From an uncultured Paracoccaceae bacterium (lineage in GTDB: Bacteria > Pseudomonadota > Alphaproteobacteria > Rhodobacterales > Rhodobacteraceae): 64,000 nt of DNA. A program made the translations under genes and the position numbers. The stretch is taken from contig CALJZN010000043.1 of the NCBI GenBank assembly GCA_937983405.1, forward strand, positions 92,669 to 156,668, in the 5' to 3' direction. The notes below the pieces were generated by a model. That model did no database searches, had not been told where the DNA came from, and was given only the letters and a program-made list of their open reading frames with translations. This document shows, in pieces, positions 54,832 to 63,391 of this stretch; the stretch's first letter is position 1, and each line of letters begins with the position of its first letter.

Positions 54832-54865
54832 CAAGTGACACGGGATCGCGGAGGAAGGCACGGGC

Positions 54866-55420
54866 ATGCAGGAGGAGCCGCTGGCGGAACTTGGCGAGGA
54901 TCGTTCGCTGCTTCTTCTGGACGACGACGAGCCGTTCCTGAAACGTCTGGCCCGGGCGATGGAAAAGCGCGGCTTTGCCGTCGAGACGGCGAGCTCGGTG
55001 GCCGAGGGGCGCGCCATCGCCGGGGCCCGGCCACCGGCCTTCGCGGTGGTGGACCTGCGGCTCGAGGACGGCAACGGGCTCGATGTGGTCGAGGCGCTGC
55101 GCGCGCGGCGGCCCGATTGCCGCATCGTCGTGCTGACGGGCTACGGCGCGATCGCAACCGCCGTGGCCGCGGTCAAGATCGGCGCGACCGACTATCTGTC
55201 GAAGCCCGCCGACGCCAACGACATCACCAACGCCCTGCTCGCCCGCGGGTCCGAGCTGCCGCCGCCGCCCGAGAACCCCATGTCGGCCGACCGCGTGCGC
55301 TGGGAGCATATCCAGCGCGTCTACGAGCTTTGCGACCGCAACGTGAGCGAAACGGCGCGGCGGCTCAACATGCACCGCCGCACGCTGCAACGCATCCTCG
55401 CCAAGCGCAGCCCGAAATAG
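54866..55420 (+). CDS. regA: redox response regulator RegA/PrrA
   Basis: A 184-residue two-domain regulator. Receiver domain with phosphoacceptor Asp63, Thr91 and Lys113 (LSKPADANDI). A proline hinge PPPPENPM leads to a C-terminal Fis-type helix-turn-helix: RVRWEHIQRVYELCDRNVSETARRLNMHRRTLQRIL (in parts). This tail is nearly invariant in the RegA/ActR/PrrA family. Same strand as senC. hvrA and ahcY, which follow regA in Rhodobacter capsulatus, are not here; a HIT gene converges instead. Confidence 0.98.
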   Translation: MQEEPLAELGEDRSLLLLDDDEPFLKRLARAMEKRGFAVETASSVAEGRAIAGARPPAFAVVDLRLEDGNGLDVVEALRARRPDCRIVVLTGYGAIATAVAAVKIGATDYLSKPADANDITNALLARGSELPPPPENPMSADRVRWEHIQRVYELCDRNVSETARRLNMHRRTLQRILAKRSPK

Positions 55421-55433
55421 AGGCGACGGGGGT

Positions 55434-55817
55434 CTACGCGGCCGGCACCAGCAGCGGGCCCAGCGGCCGGCCGCCGAGGATGTGGACGTGCATGTGCGGC
55501 ACCTCCTGGTGCGAATGCGGCCCGGCATTGGCCAGCAGGCGATAGCCCGCGCCCCCCTCGGCGGGCGAGACCCCCGCCGCCGCCGCGGCCCGGGCCACGG
55601 CGGCCACGAAGTCGGCGATCTCGGCGGCGCTGGCCGCCGCGGCGAAATGGTCGAAGGTCACATAGGGGCCCTTGGGGATCACCAGCACATGCACGGGCGC
55701 CTGCGGCCGGATATCGCGGAAGGCGAGCGAATGTTCGGTCTCCAGGACGCGGTGGCACGGGATCTCGCCGCGCAGGATGCGGGCGAAGACGTTGGTCGGG
55801 TCATAGACATAGGCCAT
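55434..55817 (-). CDS. HIT family protein (HinT-like)
   Basis: A 127-residue nucleotide hydrolase or transferase of the histidine triad family. HMHVHIL (108-114) is the catalytic triad motif; FARILRGEIPCHRVLE and HVLVIPKG are also HinT-like. Ends 13 bp from the convergent regA stop. A glycosyltransferase gene lies 17 bp upstream on the same strand. Confidence 0.93.
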   Translation of the reverse strand: MAYVYDPTNVFARILRGEIPCHRVLETEHSLAFRDIRPQAPVHVLVIPKGPYVTFDHFAAAASAAEIADFVAAVARAAAAAGVSPAEGGAGYRLLANAGPHSHQEVPHMHVHILGGRPLGPLLVPAA

Positions 55818-55834
55818 GGCAAGCTCCGGGCGGG

Positions 55835-57412
55835 TCAGTCGGAAAAGAGGTCGCCGGTCGCGGCGATCTCGCGCGCCGCGGCTTCGCCGATCCCGAGAAA
55901 GGCCGCAAGGGCTCCGGCGGTCGCGTCCGCCGGGCTGCCCTCGCGGATGACGTGGACGTTGGGGAAGTTGGCGTCGCGGATCTGCTCGCTCTCATAGCGG
56001 ATGTCGTAGCGGATCGTCGGCAGCAGCCGGTCGATGGTGCTGCGCGGCGTCTCGGCGCCGGCCAGCCCGACGCGGCGGGCGTGCCCCACGAGAAAGTCGT
56101 CGGAGAAGCTGCACTGCACCTCGAGCAGCCGGGTGATGCACTTGTCCGCGTAGAAGTCGTGCATGAGGTCCACATTCGCCGGGTCGAGGCAGATCACCAG
56201 CCTGTCGGTCGCATGCCAGTCGAACAGCATGCGCATCAGCGCGCGGCGGTGGCGGGTGCGCTTGGCCAGCGTGGTCTGGATGCCCCCGAGGTCGGGCAGC
56301 GGCGTGGCTTCCTCGTTGAAGAGATAGTCGATCGCCGGAATGCCCGCGACGCGCCGGATGCGTTCGGCCAGCCGCTTGCCGACGTGCCATTTCTTGCACG
56401 CGATCATCAGAAGCTCGCGGTTGCGGCCGAGCGAGCCCTCGGTCTCCCAGAACCGCGGCGCAAAGCGCCGGCCGATCCGGCCGCGCCCGGTCAGGAAGGC
56501 ATGCAGCCGCCGCCCCTCGCCCGACACCGCAAAGCTCTGGTCCGTCGCGGCATAGAGATCGCCCAGCCGCTGCTTGAGCTCCGCCGCCTCGGGCGAGATC
56601 TTGCGGGCGAACAGGAAGTCCTGGGCGATCAGCAGGTCGTAGTGGTCGTCGTAGAAGGTCGCCGGCATGCCGTAGTCGGTGAACGTCAGGAAGGTCAGCG
56701 TGCGGCGGCGGATCTCTTCGTCGGGCACGAGATGGGGCACCAGGGTCTGGAAGAAGGTCTCGTCCGGGATCCAGGTGCGGCGGAAGAAGGCGGTCACGTC
56801 GGGCCGCCGGGCAAGGAAGTCGAGGATCGCCTCGACCGTCGAGCGTCGCAGGCACCACCACTGCGAGCCGATCATCACGTCGATGTCCGCCGGGATCCGC
56901 CGGCGCAGACCGAGCCGCCGCTGCACCTCGAGCGCGGCGTAGAACAGCCGCTTGTGCTTGCGCTCGTTCAGGAAATGGCGGTAGACCAGCCGCTCTTCCT
57001 TCAGCCCGGTCTTGATCCAGCCCGAGGTGAAGAAGTCGAAGCTCTCGATCCAGTCGGCCCGCTCGCGGTCGAGCCAGTCGTGGACGAACTCGGCCGACTT
57101 GATGGGCATGCAGTCGCCCGAGATCATGTAGAGATGCGTCGCCTCGGGAAAGGCCGCCAGTGCGGCCCCGATGCCCTCGAGCGTGGCCGCGACCAGCGAC
57201 CATTCGCCCCAGCCGCAGCGGATGCGCCGCGCGGCGAAGGCGACCTGCGGGTTGCCCGCCAGCGCCGCGCGGATGCGGTCGTAGACCGCGACGGGGGCGT
57301 TGGCGTCGAAGTGGATCGCCACAAAGTCGCCCGCCGCGGTCAGCCGCCCGGCCTGGGCAATGATGCCTTCGGGGTCCTTGTGGCAAAGCAGGATGTAAGC
57401 GATACGCGCCAT
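55835..57412 (-). CDS. GT14 (beta-1,6-N-acetylglucosaminyltransferase-like) protein with C-terminal extra domain
   Basis: A 525-residue protein. The N-terminal half (about 1-290) resembles Core-2/I-branching GT14 enzymes: IAYILLCHKDPEGI at the start, AIHFDANAP, YMISGDCMPIKS, GSQWWCLRRSTVEAIL, IPDETFFQTLV. The C-terminal part (about 330-525), with LVICLDPANVDLMHDFYADK, matches the DUF5928-type extension seen in Rhodobacterales. No signal peptide. Divergent from a sulfotransferase at 57545 with 132 bp between. It may build a cell-surface glycan; acceptor unknown. Confidence 0.82.
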   Translation of the reverse strand: MARIAYILLCHKDPEGIIAQAGRLTAAGDFVAIHFDANAPVAVYDRIRAALAGNPQVAFAARRIRCGWGEWSLVAATLEGIGAALAAFPEATHLYMISGDCMPIKSAEFVHDWLDRERADWIESFDFFTSGWIKTGLKEERLVYRHFLNERKHKRLFYAALEVQRRLGLRRRIPADIDVMIGSQWWCLRRSTVEAILDFLARRPDVTAFFRRTWIPDETFFQTLVPHLVPDEEIRRRTLTFLTFTDYGMPATFYDDHYDLLIAQDFLFARKISPEAAELKQRLGDLYAATDQSFAVSGEGRRLHAFLTGRGRIGRRFAPRFWETEGSLGRNRELLMIACKKWHVGKRLAERIRRVAGIPAIDYLFNEEATPLPDLGGIQTTLAKRTRHRRALMRMLFDWHATDRLVICLDPANVDLMHDFYADKCITRLLEVQCSFSDDFLVGHARRVGLAGAETPRSTIDRLLPTIRYDIRYESEQIRDANFPNVHVIREGSPADATAGALAAFLGIGEAAAREIAATGDLFSD

Positions 57413-57544
57413 GGGCGGAGGGGGTTCCTTGCGCCGCGACCTTCCGCGGGGATGCCCCAGTCTCTACCGCGATCCGACATTGAATTGACAGGTTCTGTTT
57501 GCTCTCTGGCCGACAGATCCTGGGCGCAGGCTGAAGAGGCGACG

Positions 57545-58366
57545 ATGGGATTTCCCGGAACCTGGATGACCGAGAGCGAGAGCGTGGTCTACCGCGTGGT
57601 GCCCAAATGCGCCTGCTCGACCATCGGGCAGATCATGTTCTATTCCGACCACGGCCGCTTCTTCGACGGCGACATCCACGACGCCACCGAGGGAATGCAC
57701 AAATGGTCGCGCGCCGACAGCCAGCCCGTGATCGAGGCCAATGTCCGGGCGCACCGTTCCTACGCCTTCACCTGCGTGCGCAACCCCTACACCCGCATCC
57801 TGTCGTCGTTCTTCGACAAGATCTGCGGCATCCAGCGCAACGGCAAGCGCTACCGCGGCAACCTCGTGCCGCTTCTGACCCAGCGCTACGGGGTTCAGGT
57901 GGGCACGCCCGAGGCGAACTTCGAGGATTTCGACCAGATCACCAGCTTCCGCCGATTCCTTCTGTTCGCGCGCGACACCATCCGCTGGAAGAAGCCGATG
58001 GAGCCCGACATCCACTGGTCGGCCATGTCGGGGCATATCTCGACCTTCATCGTCAATGGCGGGCGCTATGATTCGATCTTCTTCACCGAGCGCTTCGACG
58101 AGGGGATGCAGAAGGTGCTCGATGCGATCGAGGTGCGGCACCCGGTGAACCTCAAGACCATCCCGCGCTTCAACGAGAGCGAGGGGCACGGGCCGAAGCG
58201 CGCGCACCCCGTCGAGGCCTATTTCGACGACCTGTCGATGCATCTGATGTTCGAGATCTACAAGCGCGACTTCCAGCTCTTCCGCTACGACTTCGAGAAC
58301 CCCGCCAACAAGATGCCCAAGGGCGAGGTGGACCTCGACGAGGTCCACGCCAAGCTGGGCGAGTAG
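57545..58366 (+). CDS. sulfotransferase family 2-like protein
   Basis: A 273-residue protein with a PAPS-binding loop VVPKCACSTI (18-27) and the 3'-phosphate motif FTCVRNPYTRILSSFFDK, as in carbohydrate sulfotransferases of family 2. No signal peptide. The start ATG has GAAGAGG nearby. Upstream, TTGACA within an AT-richer stretch (57487 region) may be a -35. Divergent from the GT14-like gene; together they suggest a sulfated glycan, which is inference. Confidence 0.83.
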   Translation: MGFPGTWMTESESVVYRVVPKCACSTIGQIMFYSDHGRFFDGDIHDATEGMHKWSRADSQPVIEANVRAHRSYAFTCVRNPYTRILSSFFDKICGIQRNGKRYRGNLVPLLTQRYGVQVGTPEANFEDFDQITSFRRFLLFARDTIRWKKPMEPDIHWSAMSGHISTFIVNGGRYDSIFFTERFDEGMQKVLDAIEVRHPVNLKTIPRFNESEGHGPKRAHPVEAYFDDLSMHLMFEIYKRDFQLFRYDFENPANKMPKGEVDLDEVHAKLGE

Positions 58367-58378
58367 CGCGGGGCGCGG

Positions 58379-59368
58379 CTAGACCAACCCCTCGATGCGG
58401 AACAGCGCCCGCAGGTCCGCCTCGGGCCGGGCCCCGACATGCCCGATCACCTCGGCCGCCGCGACGATGCCCATGCGCCCGCAGACGTCCAGATCGCGCC
58501 CGGTGGCGAGGCCATAGAGGAAGCCCGCCGCGAACTGGTCGCCCGCCCCGGTTGCGTCCACCGGCACCACGGGGGTCACCGGCACCTCGACCCGCCGCCC
58601 CGCGCCGATCAAGATCACGCTGTCGCCCGAACGGGTGCAGACCACGAGGGGGCAGTCGGCCGCCGCCGCCCGCAGCGCCTCGTCGAGGTCGTTCGCCTCG
58701 TAGAGCGAGACCCATTCCGACTGGTTGCCGATGACATAGTCCATCTCGCGCGCCACCAGCCGGCGGAAGTCGGCGCGGTGCCGGTCCACGCAGAACGGAT
58801 CGGACAGCGCGATTCCCGCCCTGCCCCCCGCCCCGCGGCAGGCCCGCGCGGCCTTCAGGAACGCCTCCTTCCCCCTGTCCTTGTCGAACAGATACCCCTC
58901 GAGGAACACGATGTCGGCCCCCGCCATCACGGCCTCGTCCACATCCTCGGGGCCGAGCTCGGCCGAAATCCCGAGATAGGTGTTCATCGACCGCTCGCCG
59001 TCGGGGGTGACGAAGATCATCGAGCGCGAGGTGGGCAGCTCGCCCCCCGCGACCGGCGGGTTGGCCACGGCGGTGCCCATCCGAGCGGTGTCGGCGGCGA
59101 AGAACCGCCCCAGCTCGTCGTCGCAGACCCGCCCCACAAAGGCCGTGGCAAGCCCGAGGTTGCCAAGCCCCGCCAGCGTGTTGGCCACCGATCCGCCGGC
59201 GGCGGTGCGGCGTGCGCCCATCGCGGCATAGAGCGCCTCGCTCCGGTCGCGCTCGACCAGCTGCATGATTCCCTTGCGGATGCCGTGATCGTCCAGAAAG
59301 GCATCGCCCACCGGGCAGATGACATCGACGATGGCGTTGCCGATTCCGGCGACGTGATGGCGTTTCAC
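58379..59368 (-). CDS. PfkB family sugar/nucleoside kinase (adenosine kinase-like)
   Basis: A 329-residue ribokinase-fold enzyme. GIGNAIVDVICPV at the start, GGSVANTLAGLGNLG, and the C-terminal anion-hole and catalytic base motif DATGAGDQFAAGFLYG. Rhodobacterales homologues are annotated adenosine kinase; the real substrate is uncertain. Start is GTG at 59368, sharing bases with the nth stop (GTGA). Confidence 0.9.
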   Translation of the reverse strand: MKRHHVAGIGNAIVDVICPVGDAFLDDHGIRKGIMQLVERDRSEALYAAMGARRTAAGGSVANTLAGLGNLGLATAFVGRVCDDELGRFFAADTARMGTAVANPPVAGGELPTSRSMIFVTPDGERSMNTYLGISAELGPEDVDEAVMAGADIVFLEGYLFDKDRGKEAFLKAARACRGAGGRAGIALSDPFCVDRHRADFRRLVAREMDYVIGNQSEWVSLYEANDLDEALRAAAADCPLVVCTRSGDSVILIGAGRRVEVPVTPVVPVDATGAGDQFAAGFLYGLATGRDLDVCGRMGIVAAAEVIGHVGARPEADLRALFRIEGLV

Positions 59369-60009
59369 GGGGTCTTCTCCTCCCAGGGGCAGAGATCGGC
59401 GATGAGACAGGTCGAACAGGCGGGCCGGCGCGCGGTGCACACATAGCGGCCGTGCAGGATCAGCCAGTGGTGCGCGTGCAGCTGGAACTCGGCCGGCACG
59501 TTGTCCTCCAGCGCGCGCTCGACCGCCTCGGGCGTCTTGCCGGGGGCGATCCCGGTGCGGTTGCCGACGCGGAAGATATGGGTGTCCACCGCCTGCGCCG
59601 GCAGATGCCACCACATGTTGAGCACGACATTGGCGGTCTTGCGCCCCACCCCCGGCAGCGACTGCAGCGCCGCGCGGGACGAAGGCACCTCGCCCCCGAA
59701 CCGCTCCAGCAGCAGGCGCGACAGGCGGATCACATTCTTCGCCTTGTTGCGGTAAAGCCCGATGGTGCGGATATGGGCGATCAGCCCCTCCTCGCCCAGC
59801 GCAAGCATCTTCTCGGGCGTGTCGGCCACCGCGAACAGCCCGCGCGTCGCGGCGTTCACGCCCCTGTCGGTGGCCTGGGCCGACAGCGCCACGGCGACCA
59901 GCAGCGTGAAGGCGTTCAGATGCTCGAGCTCGCCCTTCGGCTCGGGCCGGGCGGCGCGGAGGCGCGTGAAGATCTCGCGCAGGGTCTGATAGTCGAGCTG
60001 ATCGGCCAT
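59365..60009 (-). CDS. nth: endonuclease III
   Basis: A 214-residue base-excision repair glycosylase/AP lyase for oxidised pyrimidines. Helix-hairpin-helix LPGVGRKTANVV with catalytic Lys124, Asp142 in VDTH, and the C-terminal 4Fe-4S ligands Cys191, Cys198, Cys201, Cys207 (C-x6-C-x2-C-x5-C). Start at 60009 gives MADQLDYQTL. Confidence 0.97.
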   Translation of the reverse strand: MADQLDYQTLREIFTRLRAARPEPKGELEHLNAFTLLVAVALSAQATDRGVNAATRGLFAVADTPEKMLALGEEGLIAHIRTIGLYRNKAKNVIRLSRLLLERFGGEVPSSRAALQSLPGVGRKTANVVLNMWWHLPAQAVDTHIFRVGNRTGIAPGKTPEAVERALEDNVPAEFQLHAHHWLILHGRYVCTARRPACSTCLIADLCPWEEKTP

Positions 60010-60146
60010 GCCCCGCCTCTTGCCCGCTTCGCCGGGCGCCCGCAAGCCGGGGCGTGCGGGCGCGGGCCGGCCGCCGCAATGCGCAAGGAGCGTGTCGCGC
60101 CCGGCCTTCGGACCGGCTAGGGCAGGGGACAGACCGGGAGGCCGCC

Positions 60147-61001
60147 ATGACCGCCGTAACCGACGACTCCGCCTATCACTACCGCGTCATCGCCCGCGCG
60201 CTGGCCGTGCTCGACGCGGCCGGGGGCGCGCCGCTGCCGCTGCACGATCTTGCGGCGCGCATCGGGATGAGCCCGGCGCATTTCCAGCGGGTCTTTTCCG
60301 CCTGGGTCGGCGTCTCGCCGCGGCGCTATCAGCACTATCTGGCGCTCGACCATGCCCGCCGCCTGCTGGCCCAGCGCCACACGGTGCTCGACGCGGCGCT
60401 GGCGACCGGGCTGTCGGGAACCTCTCGGCTGCACGACCTCTTCATCCGCTGGGAGGCGATGAGCCCCGGCGACTACGCCCGCGCGGGCGAAGGGCTGACG
60501 ATCCGCTGGGGGGTGGTGCCCTCGCCCTTCGGCGCGGCGCTGGCGCTGGCGACGCTTCGCGGGCTGTGCGGCCTGGCCTTCATCGAGGAGACGGGGCTGG
60601 CCGCCGCGCTCGCGGACATGCAGGCGCGCTGGCCCCGCGCCGGCTATATCGAGGATGCCGCCGCCGTCGCGCCCCTTGCGGCGGCGGCCTTCGGCGGCGG
60701 CGGCGAGGCCCGGCTGCACCTGATCGGCCCGCCCTTCCAGATCAAGGTCTGGGAGGCGCTGCTGTCGGTGCCCTCGGGCCATGTGACGACCTATTCCGAC
60801 CTTGCCCGCGCCGTCGGCCGGCCGCAGGCGCTGCGCGCCACGGGCAGCGCGGTCGGGCGCAACCCGGTCGCATGGCTGGTCCCCTGCCATCGCGCCCTGC
60901 GCCGCTCGGGCGCGCTGGGCGGCTATCGCTGGGGCCTGCCGGTCAAGCGCGCGATGCTGGCCTGGGAAGCGGCGCGCGCGGACGCGGGCCATGCGGCCTG
61001 A
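60147..61001 (+). CDS. AraC-domain fused O6-methylguanine-DNA methyltransferase (Ada-like, no N-terminal zinc domain)
   Basis: A 284-residue protein: AraC-type helix-turn-helix (about 25-115: LAARIGMSPAHFQRVFSAWVGVSPRRYQHYL in parts) followed by a methyltransferase domain with active-site VPCHRALR. The Ada N-terminal methylphosphotriester domain with its zinc cysteines is missing. It can repair O6-methylguanine and bind DNA, but cannot be switched on in the classical Ada way. It is divergent from nth. Confidence 0.9.
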   Translation: MTAVTDDSAYHYRVIARALAVLDAAGGAPLPLHDLAARIGMSPAHFQRVFSAWVGVSPRRYQHYLALDHARRLLAQRHTVLDAALATGLSGTSRLHDLFIRWEAMSPGDYARAGEGLTIRWGVVPSPFGAALALATLRGLCGLAFIEETGLAAALADMQARWPRAGYIEDAAAVAPLAAAAFGGGGEARLHLIGPPFQIKVWEALLSVPSGHVTTYSDLARAVGRPQALRATGSAVGRNPVAWLVPCHRALRRSGALGGYRWGLPVKRAMLAWEAARADAGHAA

Positions 61002-61097
61002 CGCAGCTGTGATCGGCAGGGATGGGCCGCCCGTTCTGGCCGCGGGGGCCGGCCTGTGCTATCCCATCCTCCGTGACCTCGATCAGGGAGCCCGTCC

Positions 61098-61742
61098 ATG
61101 CGCCTTCGCACCCCCGTCGCCATCGCCGCCATCGCCATCCTCGGCCTTGCCGCCTGCGACCCCATGGCGCCGGGGAACGAGCGCACCCGCGCCGGCATCG
61201 CCACCGGGGCGATCATCGGCGGCGCGGCGGGCGCCCTGACCGGCCCGCGCGACGAGCGGCTGGGCCGCGCCGTGGTCGGGGCCGTCGTCGGCGGTGCGCT
61301 GGGCGGGGCCATCGGCAACCAGCTCGACCGGCAGGCGGCCGAGCTGCGGCGCGACCTCGGGCCGGCGGTGGACGTGCGCAACACCGGCGAGGCGCTGGTC
61401 GTAACGATGCCGCAGGACATCCTCTTCGCCACCGACAGCGCCGTGGTCCGCGCCGACCTGCAGCGCGACCTGCGCACGATCGCCGGCAGCCTGATGAGCT
61501 ATCCCAACAGCCGGATCGAGGTGATCGGGCACACCGACAACGTGGGCAGCGCGGCCTACAACCTTGATCTGTCGCAGCGTCGCGCGAATGCGGTGGCGGC
61601 CGTGCTCATCAACGCCGGCGTGCCCGCGGGGCGCATCCTGGCCTACGGGCGGGGCGAGGACCAGCCGGTGGCCTCGAACCTCACGCCAGAGGGGCGGGCG
61701 CGGAACCGCCGCGTCGAGATCATCATCCGACCGACCGCCTGA
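61098..61742 (+). CDS. OmpA-family lipoprotein with glycine-zipper segment
   Basis: A 214-residue outer-membrane lipoprotein. The signal ends at Cys20 (LAAC lipobox). A Gly-rich segment follows (about 32-75: GIATGAIIGGAAGAL and AVVGAVVGGALGGAIGN), then an OmpA peptidoglycan-binding domain: IEVIGHTDNVGSAAYNLDLSQRRA (in parts) and PEGRARNRRVEI. It resembles YiaD/YfiB-type lipoproteins. Ends in a hairpin before a convergent gene. Confidence 0.93.
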   Translation: MRLRTPVAIAAIAILGLAACDPMAPGNERTRAGIATGAIIGGAAGALTGPRDERLGRAVVGAVVGGALGGAIGNQLDRQAAELRRDLGPAVDVRNTGEALVVTMPQDILFATDSAVVRADLQRDLRTIAGSLMSYPNSRIEVIGHTDNVGSAAYNLDLSQRRANAVAAVLINAGVPAGRILAYGRGEDQPVASNLTPEGRARNRRVEIIIRPTA

Positions 61743-61755
61743 TCCGCGGCCGGCA

Positions 61756-61773
61756 GCCCGCGGGCGCGCGGGC
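61756..61773. terminator. GC hairpin between OmpA lipoprotein and EEP genes
   Basis: GCCCGCG and CGCGGGC form a perfect 7-bp stem around GGCG. It is in the 32-bp gap between convergent stops at 61742 and 61775. No T-run. Confidence 0.45.
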
Positions 61774-61774
61774 C

Positions 61775-62698
61775 TTACAGCCCGGGAAAGTCCACCAGCA
61801 GCGCCGCGTGGTCGCTGGCGTGCGGCCGGTGCCTGCCGACATCGGCCAGCCGCGGGCCGCGGTGGCGCGCGGCCTCGCCCGACATCCCCTGCCGCAGCAC
61901 CTCGGGCCGCACCTCGGGAAAGCGCGCGGCCAGCGCGGGCGAGGCGAGCATCGCGTCCGGCAGGGAGTAGCCGAGGCCGCCGGCGAGAGCGTAGGACCAG
62001 CGCTCGCCCGGCGGCAGGCGCGCCAGAAGGTCGGCCGAGAACGGCGGCAGCAGCGGCAGGATCGCCGGCGGGCCGGGGCCGCCCGCCGGCTCGTTGAGGT
62101 CGCCCAGCACCAGCCACAGCGGCCCGGGGTGGGCCCCGAAGCGTCGCTCGACCAGCCGCCGCACCCCGAGCGCCTCGGCCCGGCGCACCGGCCAGGCCGC
62201 GGCGGGGTCGGGCCAGGGGGCCTTGAAGTGGCACAGAAACAGCGTCAGCGCGCCGACCTCGACGATCAGGCAGTCGCGCCGGAAGAGCCTGCGGTCGCGG
62301 GCCACCCCCGGCAGGTCGGGCAGACCGAGGGTTTCGGGCGTTTCGGCCGCATGGCTCTCCACTGCCGCGAGCGGCCGGCGCGACAGCAGCGCAAGGTCGC
62401 GGCCGCGCCCGTCGTTGCCGGGCAGGCACACCCGCCAGGGATAGGGCGGGCAGCCGGCGGCGCGCATCAGGTGGTCGTGGAAGAAGTCGAGCGTCGCGCG
62501 GTCGAACACCTCCTGCAGGCAGACGACGTCGGCCGCGGCCGCGGCGATGACCCGTGCCGTCAGCCGCCGGTCGGCGAGGTCGAGCGCCCCGGCGCCCGGC
62601 TCCTCTTCGGCATCCCCGTCGCGTGCCCCGTCGAGCCGAGGCCGCCCGCCGGGGCGCCGCAGCCGGAGGTTCTGGACGTTGAAGCTCAGGATCCGCAT
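61775..62698 (-). CDS. endonuclease/exonuclease/phosphatase family protein
   Basis: A 307-residue EEP-fold hydrolase. RILSFNVQNLRL at the start, VVCLQEVFDR, LFLCHFKAPWPD, LVLGDLNEP, and C-terminal SDHAALLVDF provide the metal and catalytic residues of the family. No signal peptide. Substrate cannot be told (DNA, phosphoester or lipid). The start at 62698 is chosen from the family; the frame is open to 62848. Confidence 0.85.
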   Translation of the reverse strand: MRILSFNVQNLRLRRPGGRPRLDGARDGDAEEEPGAGALDLADRRLTARVIAAAAADVVCLQEVFDRATLDFFHDHLMRAAGCPPYPWRVCLPGNDGRGRDLALLSRRPLAAVESHAAETPETLGLPDLPGVARDRRLFRRDCLIVEVGALTLFLCHFKAPWPDPAAAWPVRRAEALGVRRLVERRFGAHPGPLWLVLGDLNEPAGGPGPPAILPLLPPFSADLLARLPPGERWSYALAGGLGYSLPDAMLASPALAARFPEVRPEVLRQGMSGEAARHRGPRLADVGRHRPHASDHAALLVDFPGL

Positions 62699-62750
62699 GG
62701 GCCGAGGCGGGCATGGATGACGCCACCACGTTCTGCCCGCGCCGCTGCGG

Positions 62751-63160
62751 TCAAGCGATTCCTCGCGCCGCCGCCTGCGCCGCCCCGGCGGGCGGCCAGA
62801 GACCGGCCCGAGGCTCCTCCCGTCCGGGGCCGAGGCGGGATGCGGCAAGGGTCATCCCCGCGGCCGGCTGCGCCGCCAGCGCCGAGGGCGACAGGCCGTG
62901 CCGGGCCGAGGTGCAGAACAGCGTGCCAAGCCCCGGGCCGCCGAAGGCAGGGCAGATGGTCTGCGTCGCGGGCAGCGGCAGCGTGGTCACCCGCCGTCCC
63001 TGCGCGTCGAAGAGCGAAGCTGATCGCGTTCGGGATGGTGAGGCCGGCACAGAGCCGCTGCTGCTCGCCCCGGTACCACCGCCAGATCGCCCCGGCGCCG
63101 GGCTCGGCGGCCTTGCCCACCGTCCCGACCCAGACCCCCCGCGCGGGTCGCGTCAAGGCC
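62751..63160 (-). pseudogene. decayed SMP-30/gluconolactonase-like gene (deletion and frameshift)
   Basis: Two fragments in different frames match the sugar-lactonase SMP-30 family. The upstream one (about 63160-63017) reads WVGTVGKAAEPGAGAIWRWY then LTIPNAISF. The downstream one (63040-62751) reads SLFDAQGRRVTTLPLPATQT, then CPAFGGPGLGTLFCTSA and LSPSALAAQPAAG. In intact members about 90 residues separate these; here they join within a few bases near 63018, out of frame. The first 100 or so residues are also absent. So the gene has lost its 5' part and its middle. Sequence 63160-63390 shows nothing else recognisable. Confidence 0.75.
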
Positions 63161-63391
63161 GGTCGCGGGCCGAAGGCGGGTCGGCCCGTTGCCGCCCCGG
63201 CCGCATGCCCGCCCCGCGCCCCGGCGGTCCGCCCCCCTTCCGGGGCCGCGGCAGGCCCCGGCACAGCCGCGTGAGCGGCCCGTCCGGGCACCTTTCTTTC
63301 CGGCGACAGACGCTATAGGTTCGGCGCGAGAGCAGAGGCGCCGGAAAGGGCCAAAGGCCGCGGCGCCGGCATCCGGCCTACAGGGGGCACC

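Noticed and set aside
59355..59370. A third parS-like site near the PfkB kinase start (GCGTTTCACGGGG)
   Set aside because: Only the left half matches; the right half lacks TGAAACA, so it is not a palindrome.
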